Assembly: GCA_945865295.1 (NCBI GenBank) | Contig: CAMBDE010000015.1 | Location: forward strand, 1 to 37,511 | Direction of reading: 5' to 3' | DNA from: Chitinophaga pinensis | GTDB lineage: Bacteria; Bacteroidota; Bacteroidia; Chitinophagales; Chitinophagaceae | DNA length: 37,511 nt | Shown: piece by piece, positions 30,803-37,511 of the stretch | How the letters are laid out: each line of letters begins with the position of its first letter | Position numbering within the stretch: position 1 is the stretch's first letter | Notes under the pieces: model-generated | The model's database searches: none | Seen by the model: only the letters and a program-made list of their open reading frames with translations | Told to the model about the DNA's origin: nothing | Program-made: the position numbers and the translations under genes

Positions 30803-30816
30803 AAATTGATTGATCC

Positions 30817-31446
30817 TTATTGATTCCAAGTAGATGGACTATCTCTCCACTCCATTAATGTACTTTGTGTATTAGCATCCACCAAACCTTTCTCCACTGC
30901 TAATTCAATTAGACTAGCATAATTCGTTAAGGAAACATATGGCACAGCAGCTGCTTTGAATGCATCTTCTGCAATCTGAAAACCATAATTAAAGATTGAC
31001 ACCATTCCTACTACTTCTAAACCCGCATTTCTTAAAACATCTACTACTTGCAAACTACTTTTTCCAGTAGAGATTAAATCTTCTATGACTAAAATTTTAT
31101 TGGTATTGGCATAAGCCCCTTCTATCTGATTGCCCAAGCCATGTTCTTTTGGTTTTGGACGCACATAGATATAAGGTAATTTTAATTGGTCAGCTGCCAT
31201 CGCACCCCAAGGAATACCAGCAGTAGCTACTCCAGCTAACATATCGGCCCCTTCAAATTTCTCGAAAATGACATTGCACATTTCGCTTTTTATAAAGTCA
31301 CGGACATAGGGAAAAGAGAGCACTTTACGATTATCGCAATAAATTGGACTTTTCCATCCACTTGCCCATGTAAATGGGTCATTGGGGTTTAACTTTATAG
31401 CACTAACTTGTAATAGTTTTTCTGCGACAGCTTTTTCGTTTGTCAT
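30817..31446 (-). CDS. pyrE: orotate phosphoribosyltransferase
   Basis: Joins orotate and PRPP to give OMP, the fifth step of UMP synthesis. The 209-aa length is normal. The PRPP-binding signature is ILVIEDLISTGKSSLQVVDV. The substrate loop is PKPKEHGLGNQIEG with the conserved Lys/His, and the N-terminal FTWASGWKSPIYCDNRKVL is typical of OPRTases. It is separated from pyrB/pyrR by two genes and has its own divergent promoter region. Confidence 0.96.
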   Translation of the reverse strand: MTNEKAVAEKLLQVSAIKLNPNDPFTWASGWKSPIYCDNRKVLSFPYVRDFIKSEMCNVIFEKFEGADMLAGVATAGIPWGAMAADQLKLPYIYVRPKPKEHGLGNQIEGAYANTNKILVIEDLISTGKSSLQVVDVLRNAGLEVVGMVSIFNYGFQIAEDAFKAAAVPYVSLTNYASLIELAVEKGLVDANTQSTLMEWRDSPSTWNQ

Positions 31447-31461
31447 ATCCTAGATTTGACA

Positions 31462-31495
31462 CGAATTTACCGTCAAAAAGGCGATATTTTTGCAA
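31462..31495 (-). promoter_or_regulatory. candidate promoter of pyrE
   Basis: On the minus strand, TTG (31495-31493), a 23-bp spacer, then TAAATTCG (31469-31462), one mismatch to the -7 consensus. It overlaps head-on with the plus-strand NUDIX promoter element. Confidence 0.35.
31485..31492 (+). promoter_or_regulatory. -7 element of the NUDIX gene
   Basis: TATTTTTG is an exact TAnnTTTG match. It lies 30 bp before the ATG at 31522 and puts the transcription start near 31498. It therefore argues against the upstream in-frame TTG at 31456 as start codon. The nearest TTTG upstream (31455-31458) gives a 26-bp spacer, longer than usual. Confidence 0.5.
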
Positions 31496-31521
31496 GAGTT
31501 ACTAAATACTATACACATTTT

Positions 31522-31941
31522 ATGATGACACCAATTATTGCAGCTGGAGGCATTGTAGTCAACCCAAATAAGGAGATGCTTTGGATCTTTAGAAGAGGCA
31601 TTTGGGATTTACCAAAAGGGAAACTAGATCTCAATGAAAAGATTGAAGCATGTGCTTTAAGAGAAGTCATGGAAGAAACTGGAATAAGCAATCTTGTTTT
31701 GGGCGACTTAATTTTAAAAACTACACATCGTTACCATGATATCTATTTTAATTCTGAAGTAGAGAAAACGACTTATTGGTACAAAATGTCAATAGATCAA
31801 TTACAAGATGGAATTCCACAATCAGAGGAAGACATAGAAGCAATCGCTTGGGTGAAAAAAGAAGACCTTGCACCCTATTTAGCAAAAACTTATGATAGCA
31901 TAAAGGAAGTGATGGAAGCTTTTCTTACTTCAATGCATTAA
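31522..31941 (+). CDS. NUDIX hydrolase
   Basis: 139-aa cytoplasmic hydrolase of nucleoside-diphosphate-linked compounds. The NUDIX box is perfect: GKLDLNEKIEACALREVMEE then TGI, fitting Gx5Ex7REUxEExGU. I start at ATG 31522 (or 31525), not the TTG at 31456, because a -7 element lies between them. Some Bacteroidota relatives at this locus carry an extra N-terminal domain of about 55 residues; here pyrE leaves no room for it. The substrate is unknown. The end overlaps convergent coaD by 17 bp. Confidence 0.9.
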   Translation: MMTPIIAAGGIVVNPNKEMLWIFRRGIWDLPKGKLDLNEKIEACALREVMEETGISNLVLGDLILKTTHRYHDIYFNSEVEKTTYWYKMSIDQLQDGIPQSEEDIEAIAWVKKEDLAPYLAKTYDSIKEVMEAFLTSMH

Positions 31942-32398
31942 TCACCACATCTGGCAAGAATGGAGAAGCATCACCCCCATTACGAATGATATCTCTAACA
32001 ATGGTGGATGCAACTGAGGTATATTTTGGTTCTCCTGTTAAAAAGATCGTTTCTATATGGCGATCCATTGTTCTATTGGCGTCGGCGATTGTTTTTTCAT
32101 ATTCAAAATCACTCACATATCGAATCCCTCTTAAAATAAATTGTGCTCCAATAGATTGACAATATTTAATGGTTAGACCATCATAGGTCACAGCTTCTAC
32201 TTTGGGTTCGTCTTTATAAATTTCTTCAAACCATTGTTTTCTTTGTTCTGCACTAAACATGGGATCTTTAGCGGCATTGATCCCTATCCCGACAATTACT
32301 TTGTCGAATAATGGAAGTGAGCGATTGATGATATCAATATGACCTAGTGTAACAGGATCAAATGTACCTGGGAATAAACAAATTCTTTGCTTCTGCAT
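31925..32398 (-). CDS. coaD: phosphopantetheine adenylyltransferase
   Basis: Penultimate step of coenzyme A synthesis: 4'-phosphopantetheine + ATP to dephospho-CoA. The 157-aa length is normal. The nucleotidyltransferase motifs are GTFDPVTLGHIDII (T/HxGH) near the N-terminus and YTSVASTIVRDI (the ISSTxVR-like motif) near the C-terminus, with the conserved ILRGIRYVSDFEYE between them. It follows pyrB by 3 bp on the same strand. Confidence 0.97.
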   Translation of the reverse strand: MQKQRICLFPGTFDPVTLGHIDIINRSLPLFDKVIVGIGINAAKDPMFSAEQRKQWFEEIYKDEPKVEAVTYDGLTIKYCQSIGAQFILRGIRYVSDFEYEKTIADANRTMDRHIETIFLTGEPKYTSVASTIVRDIIRNGGDASPFLPDVVINALK

Positions 32399-32401
32399 AA
32401 T

Positions 32402-33331
32402 TTAAGGGTTGGTTCGTCCTGTTAATAAGTATAAACAAGCCATTCGCACAGCGACTCCATTTTCTACTTGATCTAAAATAATAGATTGTTGACCATCTGC
32501 CACATCGCTATCCATTTCGACACCTCTGTTGATTGGTCCAGGATGCATGATTACAATTTCTTTATTTAATTTTTGAAGTCTTGCTTTGGTAATACCGTAG
32601 GCTAAGTTGTATTCTCTTAAAGAAGAGAATAGAGGTTGATTTTGACGTTCTAATTGAATTCTTAGGACATTCGCTACATCGCACCAAGCAAGCGCTTTAT
32701 CAATGTTATACTCCACTTGAATACCCATTGCTTCTTGTAAGTAAGTTGGAATTAAAGTAGGTGGTCCAGAAACCATTACCTCTGCACCCATTTTCTTTAA
32801 AAGATAAATATTACTTAAAGCAACCCTGCTATGCATGATATCTCCAATGATAGCCACTTTTAAGCCGGCAATTTTACCCAGTTGCTCTTGCATCGAAAAT
32901 GCATCTAATAAAGCTTGTGTTGGATGTTCATTGATGCCATCTCCTGCATTGATAATTGGTGCATCAATATGTTTTGACAAATAATGTGGGGCGCCTGAAG
33001 CACTATGTCGCATGACGACCATGTCCACTTTCATGCTTAGGATGTTATTCACAGTATCCAACAATGTTTCTCCTTTCGCAGCAGAAGAATTGGATACAGT
33101 AAAATTGACTACATCTGCAGATAACCTGCGTTCTGCTAATTCAAATGAGATTCTTGTTCGGGTAGAATTTTCGTAAAAAAGATTAACAATCGTGACGTCT
33201 CTCAGCGTCGGAACTTTTTTAACTGGTCTCTGAAGGACTTCTTTAAATTGAGTTGCTGTAGATAAAATAAGTTGAATATCCTCCGTTTGGAGGTCCTTGA
33301 TACCAAGAAGATGTTTGGTAGATAGTGCCAT
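32402..33331 (-). CDS. pyrB: aspartate carbamoyltransferase catalytic chain
   Basis: Forms carbamoyl-aspartate from carbamoyl phosphate and aspartate, the committed step of pyrimidine synthesis. The 309-aa length is normal. The carbamoyl-phosphate site is FYENSTRTRISFELAERRL. Also present are HPTQALLDAFSMQEQLG and the aspartate-binding HPGPINRGVEMDSDVAD. No regulatory chain (pyrI) is adjacent. That fits control by the upstream pyrR, which ends 22 bp before it. Confidence 0.97.
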   Translation of the reverse strand: MALSTKHLLGIKDLQTEDIQLILSTATQFKEVLQRPVKKVPTLRDVTIVNLFYENSTRTRISFELAERRLSADVVNFTVSNSSAAKGETLLDTVNNILSMKVDMVVMRHSASGAPHYLSKHIDAPIINAGDGINEHPTQALLDAFSMQEQLGKIAGLKVAIIGDIMHSRVALSNIYLLKKMGAEVMVSGPPTLIPTYLQEAMGIQVEYNIDKALAWCDVANVLRIQLERQNQPLFSSLREYNLAYGITKARLQKLNKEIVIMHPGPINRGVEMDSDVADGQQSIILDQVENGVAVRMACLYLLTGRTNP

Positions 33332-33353
33332 TAAAAAACAAAATTAATATATT

Positions 33354-33878
33354 TTATTGATCTAACAAGATTACATCGTCCACTCCGTCATTTTCTTTCC
33401 ATCTAACTTTTACCTTAAAAGGGGTCAAAGTATCCATTTCCTTACCTGAAAAGTCGGGTTGGATAGGTAATTCTCTACTTGGTTTACGGTCTACTAAAAC
33501 GCATAATTTTACTTTGGAAGGGCGTCCAAAAGCCAATAAAGCGTCTAAAGCGGCCCGAATGGTGCGCCCAGTGAATAAGACATCGTCTATCAAAATGACA
33601 GTTTTACCTTCAATACTAAACGGTAGATCCGTCTGGGTTGCAACATGCAATTCCCTTCTAATATCATCCCTATAAAAAGTAATGTCTAATTTACCATAAA
33701 CCACCTGATCTGCAGGAAGTTCTTGGTATAAGGCAGCTACAATACGGTCACTTAAAAAAACACCTCTAGGTTGCAGCCCTATGATTACAGTATTATCCAG
33801 GCCCGGATGGGTCTCCAAAATTTGATGAGACAGCCTTTTGATAATGCTTGGAAGTTGTTGCTCACTGATTAGGATCAT
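33354..33878 (-). CDS. pyrR: PyrR bifunctional regulator / uracil phosphoribosyltransferase
   Basis: 174-aa member of the PyrR family, which couples UMP sensing to pyr gene control and can have UPRTase activity. The PRPP motif is VILIDDVLFTGRTIRAALDALL. The family segments VIIGLQPRGVFLSDRI and KLDITFYRDDIRRE are present. It starts a pyrR-pyrB-coaD unit. The gap to recF is 50 bp. A -7-like TATTTTTA (33901-33894, minus) would leave a leader of only about 10 nt. The classical leader attenuator is therefore absent upstream of pyrR, and I see no hairpin/T-run in the 22 bp before pyrB. Confidence 0.94.
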   Translation of the reverse strand: MILISEQQLPSIIKRLSHQILETHPGLDNTVIIGLQPRGVFLSDRIVAALYQELPADQVVYGKLDITFYRDDIRRELHVATQTDLPFSIEGKTVILIDDVLFTGRTIRAALDALLAFGRPSKVKLCVLVDRKPSRELPIQPDFSGKEMDTLTPFKVKVRWKENDGVDDVILLDQ

Positions 33879-33928
33879 TCCTTAAAATTTGACTAAAAAT
33901 ACAGCTTTTTTGGATGTAAATTGCAGCT

Positions 33929-35011
33929 ATGCTGTCCTTAAAAACACTCACACTTACTCAATTTAGAAATTATATTCAAAAGCAGTTTGAATTTGATACT
34001 AGAATTGTTGGTATTGTAGGTGCAAATGGAACAGGAAAAACCAATATTTTAGACGCTATCTATTACCTCTCTTTCACTAAAAGTTACTTTAACCGACCCG
34101 ATGCGCAAAATGTCCATCATGCTTTTCAAGGGATGCGGGTAGATGGTCAATTTGATTTCACTGGAAATACAACTCAAGTCACTTGTATTTTAAGAGAAAC
34201 AGGCAAGAAAGAATTTTATTTTGATGAACAGTTATATCCAAAGTTGTCACAACATATTGGAAAAATACCAACTGTGATGATTGCGCCAGACGATGTACAA
34301 ATTATTACTGGCACAAGTGAAGAAAGAAGAAAGATGATGGATAGTTTGTTGTCACAAATTGATACTAATTATTTACGTTTATTGATACAATACAATAAAG
34401 TACTTCAACAAAGAAATAGCCTTTTAAAATGGTCTGCAGAACAAGGCACTATAGATGAAACTTTATTAGACACATTGGATCAACAGTTGGTGGAATATGG
34501 TACACCTATTTTTGAACTAAGAACAAAGCTATTGAATGAATGGCTACCCATAGTGCTTCGACTCTATGTATCGATTGCAGGTAATGCGGATGCAATTCAA
34601 ATTCAATATCAATCCAGCCTTCAAAATAATCAGTTTAAGGATTTATTACATCAAGCTTTACCAAAAGATAAAGCCATGCAAAGAACCACTGTAGGCATTC
34701 ATAAAGATGATTTAATTATTACAATACAAGAACAGTCTTTTAAACAAGAAGCATCTCAGGGGCAAAGAAAAAGTTTATTGTTTGCCATTCGATTAGCAGA
34801 ATGGGAATTATTAAAAAAAGTAAAAGGTTTCTCTCCTATTTTATTGATGGATGATATTTTTGAAAAATTAGATGAACAAAGAATGGCCCATTTATTGGGT
34901 TGGGTAGCTACATCTACGGATGGCCCTGTGTTTATAACCGATACGCATAAGGCACGAGTAGCAGATCTTTTGGGTAGATACGTAGAAAATTTCCAACTGA
35001 TTGAATTATAA
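33929..35011 (+). CDS. recF: DNA replication/repair protein RecF
   Basis: SMC-like ATPase that loads RecA at single-strand gaps with RecO/RecR. The 360-aa length is normal. Walker A GANGTGKT is at 31-38, the signature region is SQGQRKSLLFAIRLAEWELL, and Walker B is PILLMDDIFEKLDEQR. The N-terminal LTLTQFRNYIQKQFEF is the usual RecF start. Here recF is away from dnaA, dnaN and gyrB; it is followed by a DUF721 gene and divergent from pyrR. Confidence 0.96.
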   Translation: MLSLKTLTLTQFRNYIQKQFEFDTRIVGIVGANGTGKTNILDAIYYLSFTKSYFNRPDAQNVHHAFQGMRVDGQFDFTGNTTQVTCILRETGKKEFYFDEQLYPKLSQHIGKIPTVMIAPDDVQIITGTSEERRKMMDSLLSQIDTNYLRLLIQYNKVLQQRNSLLKWSAEQGTIDETLLDTLDQQLVEYGTPIFELRTKLLNEWLPIVLRLYVSIAGNADAIQIQYQSSLQNNQFKDLLHQALPKDKAMQRTTVGIHKDDLIITIQEQSFKQEASQGQRKSLLFAIRLAEWELLKKVKGFSPILLMDDIFEKLDEQRMAHLLGWVATSTDGPVFITDTHKARVADLLGRYVENFQLIEL

Positions 35012-35028
35012 AATAGTAATTTAGCAAA

Positions 35029-35313
35029 ATGGCAACATTCAAAATTGGAGATGCATTAAAACAAATGGTGCAAGAGAATACCAAATTAAAAAATGGTATT
35101 AGAGCGGTTCAGATTGAAGCTGTTTGGGAAGAAATTATGGGGGTTACTGTTGCCAAGTACACTGACAAGATTTATATTTTTGATCAAAAATTATTCATAC
35201 ATACCAATGTTGGGCCACTTAAAAATGAATTGGGTTTTCAAAAAGTTCAAATTATTGAAAGGGTCAATGAAAAAATGGGTGAAAAAGTAATTACGGATGT
35301 GGTCATTAAATAA
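35029..35313 (+). CDS. DUF721 (DciA-like) protein
   Basis: 94-aa protein of the DUF721 family, which includes DciA, the loader/operator of replicative helicase DnaB in bacteria without DnaC. The family core is visible: IGDALKQMVQENTKLKNG, then VEAVWEEIMG-type helix sequence (here IEAVWEEIMGVTVAKYTDKI) and LFIHTNVGPLKNELGFQK. It is a KH-like domain without the long extension of larger DciAs. It starts 17 bp after recF; a helicase-loading role is inferred from the family and this neighbour. Confidence 0.88.
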   Translation: MATFKIGDALKQMVQENTKLKNGIRAVQIEAVWEEIMGVTVAKYTDKIYIFDQKLFIHTNVGPLKNELGFQKVQIIERVNEKMGEKVITDVVIK

Positions 35314-35315
35314 GT

Positions 35316-35333
35316 AAAGTATTGCTACTTTTT
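35316..35333 (+). terminator. weak hairpin after the DUF721 gene
   Basis: AAAGTA, loop TTGC, TACTTT, then further T. The stem is only 6 bp and AT-rich. It overlaps the end of the convergent CBS gene. Possible weak terminator. Confidence 0.3.
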
Positions 35334-35717
35334 CTTTTCCAAAACATCTAGCATTAAGTCATTCATGGTAATGACGCCTTTAAATTCAATTTTATCAAAA
35401 ACAGGTAAATACCTTGTTTTATAAACATTCATTAAAATCATACAACGTTCTAATTCTTCTTGTAATCCAATGACAGGTAAATCTTTTGTCATGATTTCTT
35501 TCACAGTGGTTGAATCTGAATGTCGTCCTTGTAGTTTAATTTTATGGGAATAGTCTCTTTCCGACATGATACCAAGAAATTGATTGTCCTCCATGACCAC
35601 TACATAACTTAAATTTTCGGATTGCATAATGGTTAAAGCATCCAACACTGGTGTAGTTGAAGCGACAATATTAAAATGGGGTCCTTTTTTTTCTAATATT
35701 TCTTTAATTTTTGACAT
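35325..35717 (-). CDS. protein with two CBS domains
   Basis: 130-aa stand-alone CBS pair (Bateman module). First domain about residues 10-65 (VASTTPVLDALTIMQSENLSYVVVMEDNQ then GIMSERDYSHKI); second about 70-128 (VKEIMTKDLPVIGLQEELE then YLPVFDKIEFKGVITMNDL). Such modules bind adenosine nucleotides and regulate partners or act as energy sensors. There is no fused effector domain. The partner is unknown. Confidence 0.92.
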   Translation of the reverse strand: MSKIKEILEKKGPHFNIVASTTPVLDALTIMQSENLSYVVVMEDNQFLGIMSERDYSHKIKLQGRHSDSTTVKEIMTKDLPVIGLQEELERCMILMNVYKTRYLPVFDKIEFKGVITMNDLMLDVLEKKK

Positions 35718-35779
35718 AATGCTAAATTTAGGTAGACTTGTTTTCCTAAGTTACGATTTAAATCAATAGCACTAATGAC

Positions 35780-36850
35780 CTATTTTTTTAGGAAGTCTAT
35801 ATAGCTTTGCTTCTCCATAATCCTTGATCCATTCATAATCACTACAGTTGGCCAAACCCTGGCGGCAGTCTTGATCATGGTCATATCCCCTATTAAGATT
35901 GGAATATTGAGGTTAAGTTGCAATGCATTTGCTTTATCAGCAGTGATTAAATAGACCTGCTGGTTTTTTTGTTGGATTGTGGAAATAAGCATTTCCCATG
36001 GAACAGAGGAATCTATATTTCCAGCAAAAATAAGTACATAAGGATTATTAGAGTTAAATAATTCTTCTGTCGTATCTATATTATTGATGGTGAACAAACT
36101 AAAATCAACAATTTTAGCCACTAGGCCATTGCCTTTTTGAATCAATACTTCCTTACGATCTTGGTACACATAAGTACTATCAAAATCTGTTGGAAATTGA
36201 TTGATATCAAATTGAACATTTTTGCCATCTTTTTTGAAAGACATTTGAATGGATACACTGTCAGGCACTGCACCTTCTGGCGTTTTCATTTGTTCCTGAA
36301 TATCATTGCCTCTTTTATATGGTAAGCAGTCAACGAATGGTAGATGCTGTAACACATAGTATTGGCCATAACCCACTGCCCCTGTTGATAGTATTAATAA
36401 AAATATACCCAATGCTTTATGCAAATTGCTCTTTACTTTCTTGTGGTTAAAGAGTAAGATGATGATGGCAAACATCAATACCAAATCTTTAATGAATGAC
36501 ACTTTAGGAGTTAACGGAATACAATCTCCAAAACAACCACATGTCTTAATTTTACCAGAGAACAAAGCATAACCAGTAAGAAATGTAAAGAATATAATTA
36601 AACCTAATAACAACCATAAGGTTTGTTTATAAGGAAATTTAATTAACAACGCGATACCTGCAACAATTTCAAGGGTATTCATGCATAAGGCAAATACAAG
36701 ACTGTAATCATCTAAAAAAGCAATCCCCCAAACTTCAAAGAATTCTTGCATTTTATAACTCAAACCTAATAGATCATTGGCTTTGATTAATCCAGAGAAA
36801 ATAAATAAAAGTCCTACAGACCATCTTAAAATTTTCAAAAATGCTTGCAT
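35780..36850 (-). CDS. DoxX/MauE-like membrane protein (BT_3928-type)
   Basis: 356-aa membrane protein. The N-terminal half has about four DoxX-type helices (FLKILRWSVGLLFIFSGLIK, then helices near 45-90) and a CGCFGDC motif, reminiscent of MauE-like redox-associated membrane proteins. After a further helix (about 145-165) comes a soluble domain of about 190 residues. Its last 95 residues look thioredoxin-like in strand pattern (YVLIFAGNIDSS, VYLITADKA, WPTVVIMNGSRI) but lack a CxxC. It starts 4 bp after the DUF1599 gene, so the two are likely co-translated. The function is unknown. Confidence 0.83.
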   Translation of the reverse strand: MQAFLKILRWSVGLLFIFSGLIKANDLLGLSYKMQEFFEVWGIAFLDDYSLVFALCMNTLEIVAGIALLIKFPYKQTLWLLLGLIIFFTFLTGYALFSGKIKTCGCFGDCIPLTPKVSFIKDLVLMFAIIILLFNHKKVKSNLHKALGIFLLILSTGAVGYGQYYVLQHLPFVDCLPYKRGNDIQEQMKTPEGAVPDSVSIQMSFKKDGKNVQFDINQFPTDFDSTYVYQDRKEVLIQKGNGLVAKIVDFSLFTINNIDTTEELFNSNNPYVLIFAGNIDSSVPWEMLISTIQQKNQQVYLITADKANALQLNLNIPILIGDMTMIKTAARVWPTVVIMNGSRIMEKQSYIDFLKK

Positions 36851-36854
36851 AGAA

Positions 36855-37400
36855 TTAATGTTTTCCTTCTGAAATTTGTATTAAAGCAAAAGTGGCGTAA
36901 TTTAAGATATCTACAAAATTGGCATCAATGCCTTCGCTGATTAAAGTCTTACCATCATTGGTCAATATTTGTCGAATGCGCAATAGTTTTACCAAGATTA
37001 AATCAGCATAGCTTTCTTGACTCATGTCACGCCAAGCTTCACCATAATCATGGTTTTTGTCCATCATGGTAGATTTAGCAAAATCTATATTTTGTTGATA
37101 TAAGCTTTGAACTTGATTAACAGGCATATCTTCTACCTTAGGGTCATCTAATTTTAATTGTATCAATCCAATTACAGCGTAATTGATAATGCCCTTAAAT
37201 TCATCTTGTATGCCGTCGTCTATTTTTTGAAAGCCTTTATCTTGAATGGTTCTAATTCTTAAAGCTTTTATAAAAATCTGATCTACCACCGAAATGATTC
37301 TTAGCACACGCCATGCAGTACCATAATCTTTGGTCTTCTTAATAAAAATATCGCTGCAAGAAGCGATTGCTTGATCATATTGTGCAGAAGTTTGACTCAT
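36855..37400 (-). CDS. DUF1599 protein with two tandem repeats
   Basis: 181-aa soluble protein of the DUF1599 family. Two halves are clearly duplicated. KTKDYGTAW (22-30) matches KNHDYGEAW (115-123); ALRIRTI matches LLRIRQI; INYAVIGLIQL (72-82) matches LNYATFALIQI (166-176). The conserved D-Y-G-x-A-W and R-I-R residues in both copies suggest a repeated or composite binding site. The biochemical role is unknown. It is followed closely by the DoxX-like gene and is divergent from the gene that begins at 37480. Confidence 0.87.
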   Translation of the reverse strand: MSQTSAQYDQAIASCSDIFIKKTKDYGTAWRVLRIISVVDQIFIKALRIRTIQDKGFQKIDDGIQDEFKGIINYAVIGLIQLKLDDPKVEDMPVNQVQSLYQQNIDFAKSTMMDKNHDYGEAWRDMSQESYADLILVKLLRIRQILTNDGKTLISEGIDANFVDILNYATFALIQISEGKH

Positions 37401-37430
37401 GAAATAACAACAAATTACACGGTTAGTTAA

Positions 37431-37438
37431 TATCTTTG
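37431..37438 (+). promoter_or_regulatory. -7 element of the gene at the right edge
   Basis: TATCTTTG is an exact TAnnTTTG match placed 41 bp before the ATG at 37480. No TTG occurs 17-23 bp upstream. Confidence 0.4.
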
Positions 37439-37479
37439 AACAGTTGCAAGATAATCAATAAGGCCCTTAAATTAAAACT

Positions 37480-37511
37480 ATGTTTAAAATCCATTTAAAG
37501 GATACGGTACT
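37480..37511 (+). CDS. start of a CDS that runs off the window (possibly folP)
   Basis: An ATG opens a frame (MFKIHLKDTV) that is still open at the window edge, 41 bp after a -7 element. In many Bacteroidota the gene divergent from the DUF1599/DoxX pair is folP (dihydropteroate synthase), and a short strand-forming N-terminus would fit. Ten residues cannot establish identity. Confidence 0.4.
   Translation, partial: MFKIHLKDTV

Noticed and set aside
31456..31521. TTG start for the NUDIX gene
   Set aside because: A -7 promoter element at 31485-31492 lies downstream of it, and the NUDIX domain begins right after the ATG at 31522.

Overview
The window looks like core chromosome of a low-GC member of the Bacteroidota, most likely Chitinophagaceae or a close relative. 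Three things point there. The lineage-typical conserved families are present (DUF3276, DUF3822 beside rsmD, DUF721 after recF, a DUF1599 and DoxX/BT_3928-type pair, WbqC). The primary sigma factor is short, about 285 aa. Several start sites are preceded by the Bacteroidota promoter form TTG/TTTG-N(19-23)-TAnnTTTG, while Shine-Dalgarno sequences are scarce. All genes look intact. I saw no tRNA, rRNA, IS element, prophage, CRISPR array or toxin-antitoxin pair, and no gene-free stretch longer than 300 bases.

Layout: 0.1-2.5 kb holds a half-size ABC exporter and a DUF3276 (PUR-like) nucleic-acid-binding protein. 2.5-5.7 kb (minus) holds a GNAT acetyltransferase, glucose-6-phosphate isomerase and threonine aldolase. 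5.9-8.1 kb holds the primary sigma factor with a textbook promoter and terminator, then thioredoxin reductase and dihydroneopterin aldolase. A MATE exporter (8.2-9.5 kb, minus) is divergent from a tightly packed five-gene run at 9.6-14.6 kb: DUF3822, rsmD, 5-formyl-THF cyclo-ligase, lpxK and RNase R, three of whose junctions overlap. A saccharopine dehydrogenase-family gene (minus) is divergent from gyrA, and a secreted repeat-rich protein follows gyrA.

20.3-24.6 kb is the most distinctive part. A GH109-type alpha-N-acetylgalactosaminidase and a glycosylasparaginase, both with twin-arginine-like N-termini, flank a NahK-like sugar kinase on the opposite strand, and cutC follows. Together they suggest scavenging of N-acetylhexosamines from glycoproteins. 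The GH109 promoter carries a perfect 9-bp inverted repeat on its -7 element, a candidate operator.

24.6-31 kb holds serA, a serine beta-lactamase-like lipoprotein, a membrane pyrophosphatase with an unusual 95-residue C-terminal tail, a WbqC protein and a LEA-2 lipoprotein. 30.8-33.9 kb is a pyrimidine/CoA region: pyrE, a NUDIX hydrolase, coaD, pyrB and pyrR. 33.9-37.5 kb holds recF and DUF721 (DciA-like), a two-CBS protein, a DoxX-like membrane protein, a DUF1599 protein with an internal duplication, and the first codons of a divergent gene that runs off the end.

I found no clear undescribed defence or mobile system. The best leads are the N-acetylhexosamine cluster with its candidate operator, an RsmD whose catalytic motif starts with Gly, a consensus DnaA box beside gyrA, and the pyrophosphatase tail.
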